Assembly: GCF_022811925.1 (NCBI RefSeq)
Contig: NZ_CP065511.1
Span: 2,101,501 to 2,165,500, forward strand
Source of the DNA: Cytobacillus oceanisediminis
GTDB taxonomy: Bacteria; Bacillota; Bacilli; Bacillales; Cytobacillaceae
Direction: 5' to 3'
DNA: 64,000 bases
The notes beneath the pieces were generated by a model, which searched no databases, was not told the DNA's origin, and was given only the letters and a program-made list of their open reading frames with translations. The position numbers and the translations under genes are program-made. Below are positions 1-11,050 of this stretch, in pieces; position 1 is the stretch's first letter, and the number at the start of each line of letters is the position of its first letter.

Positions 1-50
1 ATTAGAATAATCTCTAAAAGATACTATGACTGAATATCAGCTATCAATCA

Positions 51-66
51 GCGGGGAAAAACCCCC
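51..66. other. upstream gap with small GC hairpin before uppS
   Basis: The first 128 bases contain no complete gene. A short GGGG/CCCC hairpin is visible at 51-66. The upstream neighbour (frr in B. subtilis) lies outside the window. A ribosome binding site (AAAGGAG, about 115-121) precedes the first gene. Confidence 0.35.
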
Positions 67-128
67 AATGACTGAAGTTTCACTTTATCTTTTATCGGAG
101 GATTAACCTATTTTAAAGGAGCAGACTT

Positions 129-908
129 ATGTTTGATAAAATGAAGTTATGGAAGTCCCAAAACAGTTCTTCCGATCTCCGAGAGAGAGTTGAAAAAATA
201 AAAGAATTGCAAATTCCTGAGCATGTTGCCATCATTATGGATGGAAATGGAAGATGGGCAAAAAAAAGAGCTCTTCCAAGAGTTGCCGGCCATCATGAGG
301 GAATGAAGGTTGTCCGAAAAATCACCAGATTTGCAAGTGATATTGGAGTAAAGACCTTAACTTTATATGCATTCTCTACTGAAAATTGGAAAAGGCCTAA
401 AATGGAAGTGGACTTTCTTATGAAACTGCCTGAGGAATTTCTGGGAACTTTCCTTCCAGAACTGATAGAAGAGAATGTGCAAGTAAGAATGATTGGTTAT
501 TTTGACCACTTGCCTGCCCATACCCGCAATGCAGTTTCCAAAGCGATGGAAGAGACAAAGAATAACACCGGCCTGGTGTTGAACTTTGCACTTAATTATG
601 GAAGCAGAGCCGAAATACTCGAAGCCGTCAAGCATGTCTTAAATGATTGCAAAAGTGGTATAATGGATGAAAATGAATTAAATGAAGAAAAATTCTCATC
701 CTACCTCATGACGGGCGGGCTAAAGGATCCCGATCTGCTGATTCGTACAAGCGGTGAAATCAGATTAAGCAATTTTATGCTTTGGCAGCTTGCATACACA
801 GAATTCTGGTTTACGGATGTATTATGGCCGGATTTCAATGAAGAGCAAATGCTCGAAGCAATCGAGGTATTCCAAAGCCGCCAAAGGCGTTTTGGGGGAG
901 TACAATAA
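129..908 (+). CDS. uppS: isoprenyl transferase (undecaprenyl diphosphate synthase)
   Basis: A 259-residue cis-prenyltransferase that condenses isopentenyl diphosphate onto farnesyl diphosphate to make undecaprenyl diphosphate, the lipid carrier for peptidoglycan and teichoic acids. The family signature MDGNGRWAKKR is at residues 37-47, with the catalytic Asp at 38. The C-terminal RTSGE...R substrate-binding motif and a WPDF segment are present. Length matches the family. It has a strong Shine-Dalgarno and lies 17 bp before cdsA, the standard Firmicute uppS-cdsA-dxr-rseP-proS order, so an operon is likely. Confidence 0.97.
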   Translation: MFDKMKLWKSQNSSSDLRERVEKIKELQIPEHVAIIMDGNGRWAKKRALPRVAGHHEGMKVVRKITRFASDIGVKTLTLYAFSTENWKRPKMEVDFLMKLPEEFLGTFLPELIEENVQVRMIGYFDHLPAHTRNAVSKAMEETKNNTGLVLNFALNYGSRAEILEAVKHVLNDCKSGIMDENELNEEKFSSYLMTGGLKDPDLLIRTSGEIRLSNFMLWQLAYTEFWFTDVLWPDFNEEQMLEAIEVFQSRQRRFGGVQ

Positions 909-925
909 AGGTGTTGAAAAATTGA

Positions 926-1720
926 ATGAAGCAGCGTATTATCACAGCAATTATATTTGGTGCAGTCCTCCTGCCAGTCATTATCTATGGAGGCATGCCA
1001 ATCATCATCCTGGCATACTTGCTGGCATCCATTGCACTATATGAACTATTGAAAATGAGAAATTTAAGCTTATTCTCGATTCCAGGCATTATTTCTTTAC
1101 TATTATTGTGGATTTTCCTTTTGCCTAAAGAATTTCACTCAATCCTGGATGATTTGAATTATACAAAAATTGAGGTAGCTCTTTTTGGGGTGCTTCTTTT
1201 CTTAACGTATACGGTTGCAACAAAAAATAAATTTACTTTTGATGATGTGGCTTTTTCGACTATGTCTACTTTATATGTTGGCATTGGGTTTTACTATTTT
1301 ATGGAGACCCGCTTCGCAGATCAGGGTCTGACATATCTCTTTTTTGCATTATTCCTTATTTGGGCAACAGATTCAGGTGCCTACTTTATAGGGAAAGCGA
1401 TGGGAAAGAAGAAGCTTTGGCCTGAAATCAGCCCGAATAAGACTGTGGAAGGTTCACTTGGTGGTGTAGTCTGTGCTCTTGCCGTGGCGGTATTATTTAT
1501 TATCTTCACAGATATTGATGAGTCCATGCTGGGATTATTAGTGATTACAGCCATCTTGTCAGTGTTCGGGCAAATAGGGGACTTAGTGGAATCAGCATTA
1601 AAGCGTCATTATAACGTAAAAGACTCAGGAAATATTCTGCCTGGCCATGGCGGGATTCTGGACCGTTTTGACAGCTTATTATTCGTCCTGCCATTGCTCC
1701 ACTTTTTTCACTTGCTGTAA
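926..1720 (+). CDS. cdsA: phosphatidate cytidylyltransferase (CDP-diglyceride synthase)
   Basis: A 264-residue integral membrane enzyme making CDP-diacylglycerol from CTP and phosphatidic acid, the precursor for PgsA, which is also in this window. Several hydrophobic helices run from the N-terminus. The C-terminal half has the family signature SPNKTVEGSLGG followed by GDLVESALKR and the PGHGGILDRFDS motif. The start is the ATG after an AAAGGTG-like site; a TTG at 913 is not usable because a stop follows it. It is probably co-transcribed with uppS. Confidence 0.97.
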   Translation: MKQRIITAIIFGAVLLPVIIYGGMPIIILAYLLASIALYELLKMRNLSLFSIPGIISLLLLWIFLLPKEFHSILDDLNYTKIEVALFGVLLFLTYTVATKNKFTFDDVAFSTMSTLYVGIGFYYFMETRFADQGLTYLFFALFLIWATDSGAYFIGKAMGKKKLWPEISPNKTVEGSLGGVVCALAVAVLFIIFTDIDESMLGLLVITAILSVFGQIGDLVESALKRHYNVKDSGNILPGHGGILDRFDSLLFVLPLLHFFHLL

Positions 1721-1752
1721 AGCAATGGGCAGAGAGCAGCTTACGAATATTA

Positions 1753-1882
1753 GATAACTGCCTAGCTCCAGCGCCTGCCCCCTCGAGGTCATAAGACGAT
1801 CCTCCCAGAAAGGCAAAGAACGCCTCTCCGAGAGGCTCGTCTTATGCTAGTCGGGGGTGGGCAAGGCGCTTCCGCTTTTCTT
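1753..1882 (+). repeat. hairpin repeat family A, copy 1
   Basis: Imperfect inverted element. The outer arms pair AGCGCC with GGCGCT, and an adjacent C-rich arm pairs with a GGGGGTGGGC arm. An inner stem pairs CATAAGACGA with TCGTCTTATG. It ends two bases before the dxr Shine-Dalgarno. Related copies lie near 11701-11839 (inverted) and 16680-16819. This type of intergenic element is frequent in Bacillaceae genomes as I recall; I do not assign it a published name. Confidence 0.85.
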
Positions 1883-1895
1883 ATAGGAGGAGACT

Positions 1896-3038
1896 ATGAA
1901 ACATATCAGTTTAATGGGTGCAACAGGGTCGATTGGGACACAGACCCTTGATATCATTAAGGAACACCCAGAGGAATTTAAGCTAGCAGCCATGTCTGCA
2001 GGCAGAAATATAGATCTTGCCCGGAAAATTATCTCTGACTTTCAGCCAGAACTTGTTTCACTATCAGAAAAAAGTTCTGCAGATATTCTTAAAGCTGAGT
2101 TTCCCGGCATAACATTTACATATGGACATGAAGGTTTGATAGAAGTAGCTGTTTACCCAAAATCTGAAATACTGGTTAATGCAGTTTTAGGCAGCGTAGG
2201 ACTTGATTCCACATTGCAGGCGATTGAGGAAAAGAAGACAATAGCTATCGCAAATAAGGAAACCCTTGTGACTGCCGGCCATCTGGTCATGGAAGCAGCA
2301 AAGCGAAACGGTGTAATGCTTCTTCCTGTAGACAGTGAACACTCAGCTATTTTTCAATCCCTGCAGGGGGAAAAAGAGAAAAATATTGAAAGGCTCATTT
2401 TGACAGCTTCTGGAGGAAGCTTCAGAGACCGCTCCCGCAAGGAATTAGAAAATGTGACAGTTGAAGAGGCGCTTAATCATCCGAATTGGTCAATGGGAGC
2501 AAAAATCACCATCGATTCTGCAACTATGATGAATAAGGGACTTGAAGTAATTGAAGCACATTGGCTTTTCTCCATGGATTACAGTAAAATAGATGTCCTT
2601 CTTCACAAAGAAAGCATTATCCATTCCATGGTGGAATTTCATGACAGCAGTGTAATCGCACAGCTTGGCACTCCGGATATGAGAGTACCAATTCAATATG
2701 CTTTAACTTATCCTGAAAGGCTCCCGCTCCGAACAGCAAACCGGCTGAATCTTGCTGAAATTGGCAAACTCCATTTTGAAGAAATGGACTTTGAACGCTT
2801 TCGCTGCCTGAAGTTTGCCTATGAAGCCGGAAAAGCTGGCGGATCAATGCCAGCTGTATTAAATGCAGCAAATGAAGCTGCTGTTGCTGCATTCTTAGAT
2901 GGAAAGATTACCTTTCTGCAAATAGAAGATTTCATCGAAAGAGCACTGGGCAGCCATGACATTATCTCAAATCCAAGTCTTGATGAGATCCAGGAAACAG
3001 ATTTGGAAACGAGGAAATATGTTAACTCGCTTCTATAA
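1896..3038 (+). CDS. dxr: 1-deoxy-D-xylulose 5-phosphate reductoisomerase
   Basis: A 380-residue NADPH-dependent enzyme converting DXP to 2-C-methyl-D-erythritol 4-phosphate, the committed step of the MEP isoprenoid pathway that supplies UppS. It has an N-terminal Rossmann motif ([10 protein letters not shown], residues 8-17), a conserved NKETLVTAG segment, and the metal-binding DSEHSAIFQ motif. Length is normal. The TAGGAGG ribosome binding site comes directly after repeat copy 1, so the repeat hairpin would form immediately next to the initiation region. Confidence 0.97.
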   Translation: MKHISLMGATGSIGTQTLDIIKEHPEEFKLAAMSAGRNIDLARKIISDFQPELVSLSEKSSADILKAEFPGITFTYGHEGLIEVAVYPKSEILVNAVLGSVGLDSTLQAIEEKKTIAIANKETLVTAGHLVMEAAKRNGVMLLPVDSEHSAIFQSLQGEKEKNIERLILTASGGSFRDRSRKELENVTVEEALNHPNWSMGAKITIDSATMMNKGLEVIEAHWLFSMDYSKIDVLLHKESIIHSMVEFHDSSVIAQLGTPDMRVPIQYALTYPERLPLRTANRLNLAEIGKLHFEEMDFERFRCLKFAYEAGKAGGSMPAVLNAANEAAVAAFLDGKITFLQIEDFIERALGSHDIISNPSLDEIQETDLETRKYVNSLL

Positions 3039-3044
3039 GCTTGC

Positions 3045-3107
3045 GTTCAAATGCTGAATGGTGGAAGCAGATATAAATTTCAATAACACTCACCAGCGCA
3101 TTTGAAC
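3045..3107 (+). other. intergenic stem-loop between dxr and rseP
   Basis: A perfect 10-bp inverted repeat, GTTCAAATGC at 3045-3054 and GCATTTGAAC at 3098-3107, encloses a weaker inner GGTG/CACC pairing. There is no U-run, so it does not look like a terminator. It may be an RNA processing or stability element inside the operon. Confidence 0.5.
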
Positions 3108-3133
3108 AACCTCTAAAAAAAGGTGGTTAAAAC

Positions 3134-4396
3134 TTGAGTACAGTAATAGCCTTTATTGTTATTTTCGGGGCACTGGTATTTTTCCATGAACTGGGACATT
3201 TAATATTTGCAAAAAGAGCAGGAATTCTCTGCCGCGAGTTCGCTATTGGATTCGGCCCTAAAGTGTTTTCCTTTAAAAAAGATGAAACAGTTTATACGAT
3301 TCGTTTATTGCCAATAGGCGGGTTTGTGCGCATGGCCGGTGAAGATCCCGAGATGGTGGAAATTAAACCTGGCTACCGCATTGGCCTGATCCTTGATGAC
3401 AACGAGGAAGTAAGCAAAATTATTTTAAATAATAAAGATAAATATCCAAATGCAAGAATAGTTGAAGTTGAAGCTGCTGATATTGAGCATGCCCTTGAAA
3501 TTAAAGGATATGTTGAGGGCGAAGAGGAAGAGTCAATTCAATTTTTTAAAATCAGCCGTTCAGCCGTACTGGTTGAGGATGGAACAGAAACGCTCATTGC
3601 CCCTTATGACCGTCAATTTGCATCAAAGACATTGGGCCAGAGAACTATGGCGATTTTCGCAGGTCCAATGATGAATTTTGTTCTTGCTTTTATCGTTTTT
3701 GTTCTAATAGCCTTATTGCAGGGAATTCCAACTAATGAACCTGCACTGGGCAAGCTGACCCCTGATGGTGCAGCTTATGAAGCTGGGCTTAAGGAAGGCG
3801 ATTTGGTTCAAAGTGTTGATGGAGCAGAAATTTCAAGCTGGTCAGATGTGGTAGAAATCATTAGACAGAATCCAAGTGAAGAATTGGAGTTTTTGGTGGA
3901 AAGAAACGGCCAGGAGTATACAATACCGGTTACTCCAAAGGTTCAGGATGTTGAAGGCGAAAAGATTGGAATTATTGGCGTATATAGTCCAATGGAGAAA
4001 TCACCTTTAAAGGCCATTACCTATGGAGCTAAGGAAACCTATTTCTGGACTAAAGAGATTTTTGTCATGCTAGGCAAGCTTGTCACTGGACAGTTCTCAA
4101 TTGATGCATTATCAGGCCCGGTAGGAATCTATGTTTCAACAGATACAGTAGCCAAATCCGGCATCTATTACCTAATGAAATGGGCAGGAATCCTAAGCAT
4201 AAATCTGGGAATTATGAACCTGCTTCCAATTCCGGCTCTCGATGGCGGAAGATTAATGTTCTTTGCTGTTGAAGCTGTAAGAGGGAAGCCGATTGACCGC
4301 CATAAAGAGGGGATGGTCCACTTTATTGGGTTTGCCCTTTTAATGCTATTAATGCTAGTGGTCACTTGGAATGATATTCAGAGATTTTTCCTGTAA
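3134..4396 (+). CDS. rseP: site-2 zinc metalloprotease RseP/RasP
   Basis: A 420-residue membrane-embedded metalloprotease that carries out regulated intramembrane proteolysis (in B. subtilis RasP cleaves RsiW, FtsL and signal-peptide remnants). HELGH is at residues 18-22 in the first membrane helix. A central PDZ domain spans roughly residues 195-270. The second active-site motif NLLPIPALDGG lies in a C-terminal helix. Translation starts at TTG 3134, set by AGGTGG at 3121-3126. It sits in the conserved dxr-rseP-proS order. Confidence 0.96.
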   Translation: MSTVIAFIVIFGALVFFHELGHLIFAKRAGILCREFAIGFGPKVFSFKKDETVYTIRLLPIGGFVRMAGEDPEMVEIKPGYRIGLILDDNEEVSKIILNNKDKYPNARIVEVEAADIEHALEIKGYVEGEEEESIQFFKISRSAVLVEDGTETLIAPYDRQFASKTLGQRTMAIFAGPMMNFVLAFIVFVLIALLQGIPTNEPALGKLTPDGAAYEAGLKEGDLVQSVDGAEISSWSDVVEIIRQNPSEELEFLVERNGQEYTIPVTPKVQDVEGEKIGIIGVYSPMEKSPLKAITYGAKETYFWTKEIFVMLGKLVTGQFSIDALSGPVGIYVSTDTVAKSGIYYLMKWAGILSINLGIMNLLPIPALDGGRLMFFAVEAVRGKPIDRHKEGMVHFIGFALLMLLMLVVTWNDIQRFFL

Positions 4397-4420
4397 AAAC
4401 TTAGCTGAGCTGCATGCAGA

Positions 4421-4487
4421 AGAAGTGGGAGGGCTCTGGTCTCAGGAAGCTATTAGCTTTTTCTGAAGTCCGGGGGACCCTTCTTTT
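4421..4487 (+). other. structured proS leader / possible terminator
   Basis: The rseP-proS gap folds into a two-level stem. The outer arms AGAA..GGG and CCCTTCT bracket an inner TCAG-AAGCT / AGCTT-CTGA hairpin at 4442-4466, and a short T-rich tract follows. No T-box AGGGTGG core is visible, so I do not call a T-box. Confidence 0.4.
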
Positions 4488-4533
4488 GTTGAAAAGCAGA
4501 TTCGATACATATTTTTAATTGAGGTGCAAATAA

Positions 4534-6237
4534 ATGAAACAGAGCATGACGCTTATTCCTACATTAAAAGAAGTGCCAGCAGATGCGGAAACAAGAAGCC
4601 ACCAATTATTGCTTAGGGCTGGTTTTATCCGCCAGAACGCAAGCGGAATTTATAGCTATATGCCTTTAGCGAAAAAAGTTCTGCAAAAGGTTGAAGCGAT
4701 TATCAGGGAAGAAATGGACAATGCAGGGACTGCCGAGCTTCTGATGCCAGCCCTTCAGCAGGCTGAACTATGGCAGGAGTCCGGGCGCTGGTATACATAT
4801 GGACCTGAACTGATGAGAATGAAGGATCGCCATGAGCGAGAATTCGCTCTGGGTGCCACTCATGAAGAAGTGATTACCAGCCTGGTTCGTGATGCCGTAA
4901 AATCATATAAGAAATTACCATTGGCTCTTTATCAGATTCAGACAAAATTCCGTGATGAGAAGCGTCCTCGCTTTGGGCTTCTTCGCGGGCGTGAGTTTAT
5001 CATGAAGGATGCTTATTCATTTCACTCAAATCAAGAAAGCCTTGATGAAATGTATGATAAACTTTATACAGCTTATTCCAATGTGTTCAGACGCTGCGGC
5101 CTGAATTTCAGAGCTGTCATTGCTGACTCGGGTGCAATGGGCGGTAAAGATACACATGAATTCATGGTTCTTTCTGAAGTTGGAGAAGATACGATCGCTT
5201 ACTCAGATACTTCCGACTACGCTGCCAATATTGAAATGGCCCCAGTCATTGCACAATACTCAAAGAGCAATGAGGAACCTAAGGAATTGGAAAAGGCAGA
5301 AACAGAAAACCAAAAAACGATTGAAGAAGTTTCATCTTTCCTGAACGTGGCTAAAGAGCAGTGCATAAAGACGCTTCTTTTTAAAGCTGATGAAAAATAT
5401 GTTCTTGTTCTTGTCCGCGGCGACCATGAAGTAAATGACATCAAGCTTAAAAATCTGCTTGAGGCCGCTGCCGTGGAGCTTGCTGGTGCCGAAGAGACGA
5501 AGCAAATTCTCGGCTGTGCTGTTGGTTCTTTGGGACCTATTGGAGTGAAGGATATTGATATCATTGCCGATCATGCAGTGGAAGCCATTGTGAATGGTGT
5601 ATGCGGCGCCAATGAAGAAGGAATTCATTATATCAATGTTAATTCAGAGCGTGATTTCAATGTAACCCAATATGCAGATCTCCGTTTCATTCAAGTGGGC
5701 GACCCTTCACCAGATGGACAAGGAACGATTCAATTTGCCAAAGGAATTGAAGTTGGACATATCTTTAAGCTGGGCACTCGCTATAGTGAAGCGATGGAAG
5801 CGGCTTATTTAGATGAAAATGGAAGAACACAGCCAATGATTATGGGCTGCTATGGCATCGGAGTTTCCCGCACTATGGCTGCCGTTGCCGAACAGTTCAA
5901 CGATGAGAATGGTTTTATCTGGCCTCGCTCAATGGCTCCATTCGACTTGCATCTCGTCCCTATTAACATGAAAGACGAAGCTCAGGCTGCAGTTGCTGAG
6001 GAATTATATACAATGTTAAAGCGGGATCGCTATGAAGTATTAATGGATGACCGCCAGGAGCGTCCAGGTGTCAAATTTGCAGATTCCGACCTTATCGGCT
6101 TGCCAATCCGCATAACTGTCGGCAAAAAAGCTTCTGAAGGCATCGTCGAAGTGAAAGTAAGAAAAACAGGTGAAATGCATGAAATTCACAAAGATCAGCT
6201 TGCCGAAAAAATCGCTGAAATGATGTCAGCACTATAA
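4534..6237 (+). CDS. proS: prolyl-tRNA synthetase, bacterial type with editing domain
   Basis: A 567-residue class II aminoacyl-tRNA synthetase that charges tRNA-Pro. Motif 2 ([17 protein letters not shown]) is near residues 137-153. An inserted editing (INS) domain occupies roughly 225-390. Motif 3 ([14 protein letters not shown]) follows and the C-terminal anticodon-binding domain closes the protein. Length is typical of the ProS type that carries INS. The start follows a GAGGTG site. A strong terminator at 6272 ends this transcription unit. Confidence 0.97.
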   Translation: MKQSMTLIPTLKEVPADAETRSHQLLLRAGFIRQNASGIYSYMPLAKKVLQKVEAIIREEMDNAGTAELLMPALQQAELWQESGRWYTYGPELMRMKDRHEREFALGATHEEVITSLVRDAVKSYKKLPLALYQIQTKFRDEKRPRFGLLRGREFIMKDAYSFHSNQESLDEMYDKLYTAYSNVFRRCGLNFRAVIADSGAMGGKDTHEFMVLSEVGEDTIAYSDTSDYAANIEMAPVIAQYSKSNEEPKELEKAETENQKTIEEVSSFLNVAKEQCIKTLLFKADEKYVLVLVRGDHEVNDIKLKNLLEAAAVELAGAEETKQILGCAVGSLGPIGVKDIDIIADHAVEAIVNGVCGANEEGIHYINVNSERDFNVTQYADLRFIQVGDPSPDGQGTIQFAKGIEVGHIFKLGTRYSEAMEAAYLDENGRTQPMIMGCYGIGVSRTMAAVAEQFNDENGFIWPRSMAPFDLHLVPINMKDEAQAAVAEELYTMLKRDRYEVLMDDRQERPGVKFADSDLIGLPIRITVGKKASEGIVEVKVRKTGEMHEIHKDQLAEKIAEMMSAL

Positions 6238-6271
6238 AAAATATGGGCAGTGTTCCTTAGAGTTAGAGACG

Positions 6272-6304
6272 AAAAAACGGGTTCCAAAATGGAATCCGTT
6301 TTTT
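6272..6304 (+). terminator. Rho-independent terminator after proS
   Basis: Stem AAAAAACGG-TTCC pairs with GGAA-CCGTTTTTT around a short A-rich loop, ending in a T-run. It is nearly symmetric and lies 34 bp after the stop codon. Confidence 0.88.
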
Positions 6305-6418
6305 CAATCACGATCTGATTCGATATGTTATAATTAAGTCCGTCTGTCTATTTCAAAATATGACGGTGCTTATTTATTTTTCAGTTTTCTAACATTGAAA
6401 CAATAATTCTAATGCTGA

Positions 6419-6541
6419 GTTGATTGGAGCGGAGGGCACTTGACTCCTGCGGGAGGAGAGGGAGCGGGAGACCCCACAGGCGGAGCCGAGGAGGCTCCCG
6501 TTCCTCCCCGCGGAAAGCAAGTGCCCGCAGCGGAAATCAAC
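6419..6541 (+). repeat. hairpin repeat family B upstream of polC
   Basis: Long GC-rich inverted element. GTTGATT (6419-6425) pairs with AATCAAC (6535-6541), and GGGCACTTG (6434-6442) pairs with CAAGTGCCC (6518-6526). The central part is purine-rich with ACCCCACAGG and GGAGGCTCCCG motifs. The flanks are AT-rich. This architecture is common in Bacillaceae intergenic regions as I recall. Only one copy is in the window. Confidence 0.75.
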
Positions 6542-6623
6542 GGGCAGAATATTGAAGCAAAACAAGGATTATAACAAAAGTGTAAAACATAGAAACAAAG
6601 TTTATTGGATGGGAGAGAGAAAG

Positions 6624-9600
6624 ATGAGCGAACCTTCTAGATTTCAGCTCTTGCTCCAGCAGATGCAGCTAACTGAAGATGCCTTTGTGCAGCACTTTCA
6701 TGATGCCCAGATTGAAAGGGTCATAGTCGAAAGACAGTCACGGAAATGGCATTTTTATTTTGCCTTTCCAAAGATTGTGCCTTGCAGTGTATATAGCCGC
6801 TTCACAGATCAGCTGGAAAAGACATTTTCCCATATCGCAGAAATTTCTTACAGCATAACTGTGAAAAATCAGGATTTTACTGAAAAGCTTGTACTTGAAT
6901 ACTGGCACAACTGCATCAAAGAAATGGATGGCATGGCGCCGCCGCTCATAAAGCTTTTGAATGAACAGGTTCCATCTGTACAGGGAAACAAACTTATCAT
7001 TAAGGTCCGAAATGAATTGGAAGGATTGTCTATCAAGAAGAAGTATGCCGGCACTATTTCTGATGTTTTTCAAGTTTTTGGCTTTCCGGCCTTAACAGTT
7101 GATACAGAAGTATCTTCAGAAGGGTCCAATGAAGAATATGAAAAATTCATGGAGGCCAAACGCAAAGAAGACCAGGAGCGCGGTCTCCAGGCTGCAATCG
7201 AGATGCAGAAGAAAGAGGCCGAAGCAGAATCAGCAGATTCTTCAGCACCTCAGGGGCCGCTTACAATTGGTCTTACCATTAAAGACGATGCAGATTACCG
7301 CAAATTGATTGATATAGTTGATGAAGAGCGCCGAGTAGCCGTTGAAGGCTATGTATTTGCTGCTGAAACGAGAGAGCTCCGCAGCGGCAGGACACTCTTA
7401 ACTTTCAAAATTACTGATTATACCAGCTCCATTCTTGTAAAAATGTTCTCGCGGGACAAAGAGGATGCTGCTTTATTTCAGCATGTTCAAAAAGGTATGT
7501 GGCTAAAGGTCCGAGGCAGTATACAAAACGATACATTTGTCCGTGACCTGGTAATGATCGGGAACGATATCAATGAAATTAAACCTATTCAAAGACAGGA
7601 TACATCGCCTGCTGAAGAAAAAAGGGTTGAACTTCATCTTCATACACCGATGAGCCAAATGGATGCAGTTTCATCTGTCAGTGCACTGGTTTCACAGGCG
7701 AAAAAGTGGGGACACAAAGCTGTTGCCATTACAGACCATGCTGTTGCTCAATCATTCCCTGAAGCCTATGGTGCCGGAAAAAAGAATGATATAAAGATCT
7801 TATACGGAATTGAAGCGAACCTTGTGGATGACGGTGTGCCGATTGCCTATAATGATGCGCATCGAAAGCTTACCGAAGATACCTATGTTGTATTTGACGT
7901 TGAGACAACCGGCTTATCAGCTGTATATGATACTATCATTGAGCTTGCTGCAGTTAAGATTCATGATGGGGAAATCATTGATCGGTTTGAATCCTTTGCA
8001 AACCCTCATCACCCGCTGTCGGCAACAACGATCAACCTGACTGGAATCACAGATGATCAGGTGGAGAATGCACCGGAAGTGGAAGAGGTTCTGAAGAAGT
8101 TCCATGAATGGACAGGAGATGCTGTTTTAGTAGCCCATAATGCTTCCTTCGACATGGGTTTCCTTAATGTCGGCTATAAAAAAATGGGCATAGGCAAAGC
8201 GCCTAATCCTGTTATTGATACTCTTGAACTCGCGCGCTTTTTATATCCGGACATGAAAAATCACCGTCTGAATACGCTTGCCAAAAAATTTGATGTTGAA
8301 CTCACCCAGCATCACCGTGCCATATATGACGCGGAAGCAACGGGTTATCTGCTTCTTAAAATGCTTAAGGGTGCAGATGAAAAAGGGATCGAATATCATG
8401 ATCAATTCAATGATAATATGGGACAGGGAAATGCCTATCAGCGGGCAAGACCGGCGCATTGCACCCTGCTTGCACAGACAGAAGAAGGCTTGAAAAATAT
8501 TTTTAAACTCGTATCCATCTCGCATCTTGAATACTTTTACAGAGTGCCGCGCATTCCGAGGTCAGTCCTGCAAAAGCATCGTGAAGGTATTCTGGTTGGA
8601 TCGGGATGCGACAAAGGCGAAGTTTTTGAAGGCATGATGCAGAAATCTCCAGATGAAGTGGAAGATACAGCGCAGTTCTATGATTATCTTGAAGTGCACC
8701 CAAAAGCCGTCTATGCACACCTTTTGGAGCTTGAACTTGTAAGAGATGAAAAAGCGCTTGAAGAGATTATCGGCAATATTGTAAAACTGGGGGATAAGCT
8801 TGATCTGCCGGTAGTCGCGACCGGCAATGTCCATTACCTGAATCCAAATGATAAAATCTATCGGAAAATCCTTGTTAATTCACAGGGAGGCGCGAATCCT
8901 CTGAATCGCCATCAGCTTCCAGATGTTCACTTCAGGACTACCAATGAAATGCTTGATGCTTTTTCATTCCTTGGAAAAGAAAAAGCGAAGGAAATTGTGG
9001 TAGAGAATACGAACAAAATAGCGGATATGATTGAAGAAATTAAGCCGATTAAAGACGATTTGTATACGCCAAAAATTGAAGGCGCAGATGAAGAAATGCG
9101 CAGCATGAGTTACGGAATGGCAAGAAAAATATATGGTGATCCGCTTCCTGAGATCGTTGAAGCCCGCCTTGAAAAAGAACTTAAGAGTATTATCGGGCAT
9201 GGGTTCGCGGTTATCTATCTTATCTCTCATAAGCTTGTAAAAAAGTCACTGGATGATGGCTATCTTGTTGGTTCCCGTGGATCAGTCGGCTCCTCTTTTG
9301 TTGCGACGATGACCGAAATAACTGAAGTAAATCCGCTGCCTCCGCATTACGTTTGCCCGGAATGCAAGACATCCGAGTTTTTCAATGACGGGTCAGTTGG
9401 CTCCGGTTTCGACCTGCCTGATAAAGACTGCCCGAACTGCGGAGCAAAATATAAAAAAGATGGACATGATATCCCGTTTGAAACGTTCCTTGGTTTCAAG
9501 GGAGATAAGGTTCCCGATATTGACTTGAACTTTTCGGGGGAATACCAGCCGAAGGCCCATAACTATACAAAGGTGCTATTCGGGGAGGATTATGTATACC

Positions 9601-10934
9601 GTGCAGGAACAATCGGTACTGTGGCAGACAAAACAGCTTATGGTTACGTCAAAGCATACCAGCAGGATAATAATCTTCAAATCAGGGGTGCCGAAATTGA
9701 CAGGCTGGCGTCCGGCTGCACAGGGGTAAAGCGGACAACCGGACAGCACCCGGGCGGTATTATTGTTGTGCCGGATTACATGGATATTTATGATTTTTCG
9801 CCTATTCAGTTCCCTGCTGACGACCGGACATCTGAATGGAAAACGACCCATTTTGACTTCCATTCAATTCACGATAATCTATTAAAACTCGATATACTGG
9901 GGCACGATGATCCGACCGTCATAAGGATGCTTCAGGACCTTAGCGGAATTGATCCAAAAACGATTCCGACAGATGACCCTGAAGTAATGAAAATCTTCAG
10001 CGGGCCGGAATCGCTTGGTGTGACAGAAGAGCAAATCATGTGTAAAACCGGAACACTTGGCATACCGGAATTTGGTACGCGATTTGTCCGCCAGATGCTT
10101 GAAGATACAAAGCCGACCACTTTTTCAGAACTTGTCCAGATTTCAGGTCTTTCTCATGGTACGGATGTTTGGCTCGGAAATGCCCAGGAATTGATCCATA
10201 ATAATATTTGTAACTTAAGTGAAGTAATCGGGTGCCGTGATGATATAATGGTTTATTTAATCTATCAGGGTCTGGAGCCTGCTTTTGCTTTTAAGATTAT
10301 GGAATCGGTCCGTAAGGGTAAAGGCCTGAGCGATGAGATGGAAACGGAAATGAGAAAGAATGAAGTGCCGGAATGGTATATTGATTCCTGCAAAAAGATT
10401 AAATACATGTTCCCTAAAGCCCATGCGGCTGCCTACGTATTAATGGCTGTCCGGATTGCGTACTTTAAAGTTCACCATCCGCTTCTTTACTATGCAGCAT
10501 ATTTCACTGTCCGCGCAGAGGACTTTGACGTTGATGCCATGGTTAAAGGATCCCAGGCGATACGTGCGCGCATCGAAGAAATCAATGCAAAGGGACTTGA
10601 TGCTTCTACGAAAGAAAAAAATCTATTAACTGTAATGGAGCTGGCTTTGGAAATGAACGAAAGGGGCTTTAACTTCCAAAAGGTGGACTTATACCGCTCA
10701 AGCGCAAGTGAGTTTATCATTGAAGGAAATTCTTTGATCCCGCCGTTTAATTCCATTCCAGGATTGGGTACAAACGCAGCATTCAATATTGTTAAAGCAA
10801 GAGAAGAAGGAGAATTCCTATCCAAAGAAGATCTGCAGCAGCGCGGAAAAGTGTCCAAGACAATTATCGAGTATCTGGATAACCACGGCTGCCTGGAATC
10901 CCTTCCGGAACAAAATCAGCTTTCTCTATTCTAA
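6624..10934 (+). CDS. polC: DNA polymerase III subunit alpha, Gram-positive PolC
   Basis: A 1436-residue replicative polymerase with built-in proofreading. Domain order: N-terminal domain, OB fold (about 235-325), PHP domain beginning at [11 protein letters not shown] (about 336), an inserted DEDD 3'-5' exonuclease beginning at DVETTGLS (about 425), the rest of PHP, a four-Cys zinc motif (CPECK ... CPNCG), then the catalytic palm (PDIDLNFSG) and fingers. I chose ATG 6624, after GGGAGAGAG, because B. subtilis PolC starts at the equivalent point and is 1437 residues. An in-frame upstream ATG at 6552 lacks a ribosome site. Confidence 0.97.
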   Translation: MSEPSRFQLLLQQMQLTEDAFVQHFHDAQIERVIVERQSRKWHFYFAFPKIVPCSVYSRFTDQLEKTFSHIAEISYSITVKNQDFTEKLVLEYWHNCIKEMDGMAPPLIKLLNEQVPSVQGNKLIIKVRNELEGLSIKKKYAGTISDVFQVFGFPALTVDTEVSSEGSNEEYEKFMEAKRKEDQERGLQAAIEMQKKEAEAESADSSAPQGPLTIGLTIKDDADYRKLIDIVDEERRVAVEGYVFAAETRELRSGRTLLTFKITDYTSSILVKMFSRDKEDAALFQHVQKGMWLKVRGSIQNDTFVRDLVMIGNDINEIKPIQRQDTSPAEEKRVELHLHTPMSQMDAVSSVSALVSQAKKWGHKAVAITDHAVAQSFPEAYGAGKKNDIKILYGIEANLVDDGVPIAYNDAHRKLTEDTYVVFDVETTGLSAVYDTIIELAAVKIHDGEIIDRFESFANPHHPLSATTINLTGITDDQVENAPEVEEVLKKFHEWTGDAVLVAHNASFDMGFLNVGYKKMGIGKAPNPVIDTLELARFLYPDMKNHRLNTLAKKFDVELTQHHRAIYDAEATGYLLLKMLKGADEKGIEYHDQFNDNMGQGNAYQRARPAHCTLLAQTEEGLKNIFKLVSISHLEYFYRVPRIPRSVLQKHREGILVGSGCDKGEVFEGMMQKSPDEVEDTAQFYDYLEVHPKAVYAHLLELELVRDEKALEEIIGNIVKLGDKLDLPVVATGNVHYLNPNDKIYRKILVNSQGGANPLNRHQLPDVHFRTTNEMLDAFSFLGKEKAKEIVVENTNKIADMIEEIKPIKDDLYTPKIEGADEEMRSMSYGMARKIYGDPLPEIVEARLEKELKSIIGHGFAVIYLISHKLVKKSLDDGYLVGSRGSVGSSFVATMTEITEVNPLPPHYVCPECKTSEFFNDGSVGSGFDLPDKDCPNCGAKYKKDGHDIPFETFLGFKGDKVPDIDLNFSGEYQPKAHNYTKVLFGEDYVYRAGTIGTVADKTAYGYVKAYQQDNNLQIRGAEIDRLASGCTGVKRTTGQHPGGIIVVPDYMDIYDFSPIQFPADDRTSEWKTTHFDFHSIHDNLLKLDILGHDDPTVIRMLQDLSGIDPKTIPTDDPEVMKIFSGPESLGVTEEQIMCKTGTLGIPEFGTRFVRQMLEDTKPTTFSELVQISGLSHGTDVWLGNAQELIHNNICNLSEVIGCRDDIMVYLIYQGLEPAFAFKIMESVRKGKGLSDEMETEMRKNEVPEWYIDSCKKIKYMFPKAHAAAYVLMAVRIAYFKVHHPLLYYAAYFTVRAEDFDVDAMVKGSQAIRARIEEINAKGLDASTKEKNLLTVMELALEMNERGFNFQKVDLYRSSASEFIIEGNSLIPPFNSIPGLGTNAAFNIVKAREEGEFLSKEDLQQRGKVSKTIIEYLDNHGCLESLPEQNQLSLF

Positions 10935-10983
10935 AAAAGAGAGCAGCCATATGTTCCAAACCCTTCTGCTGACAGCTATTCCA

Positions 10984-11013
10984 TTTGCATAAAAAAATTG
11001 GTTATGGTATAGT
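10984..11013 (+). promoter_or_regulatory. possible sigma-A promoter for the rimP-nusA-infB operon
   Basis: TTTGCA at 10984-10989 and TATAGT at 11008-11013 are separated by 18 bp. The -35 is weak and the -10 good. The position between polC and rimP suits the start of the nusA operon. Confidence 0.4.
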
Positions 11014-11050
11014 TTTATTGGAAATACTAAGAATAACTCTCGCAAAAGGA

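Larger units (their letters stand above)
6238..6623 (+). other. proS-polC intergenic region
   Basis: 386 bp without a gene. It holds the proS terminator, an AT-rich segment around 6310-6415 where a polC promoter would be expected but none stands out, repeat family B at 6419-6541, and the polC ribosome binding site. Confidence 0.6.

Noticed and set aside
4397..4533. T-box riboswitch before proS
   Set aside because: A terminator-like stem is present but the conserved T-box core AGGGTGG and specifier architecture are not visible.
6552..6623. 24-codon upstream extension of polC
   Set aside because: No ribosome site at 6552 or 6609, and the extension has no counterpart in the family; ATG 6624 has a purine-rich site and the family N-terminus.
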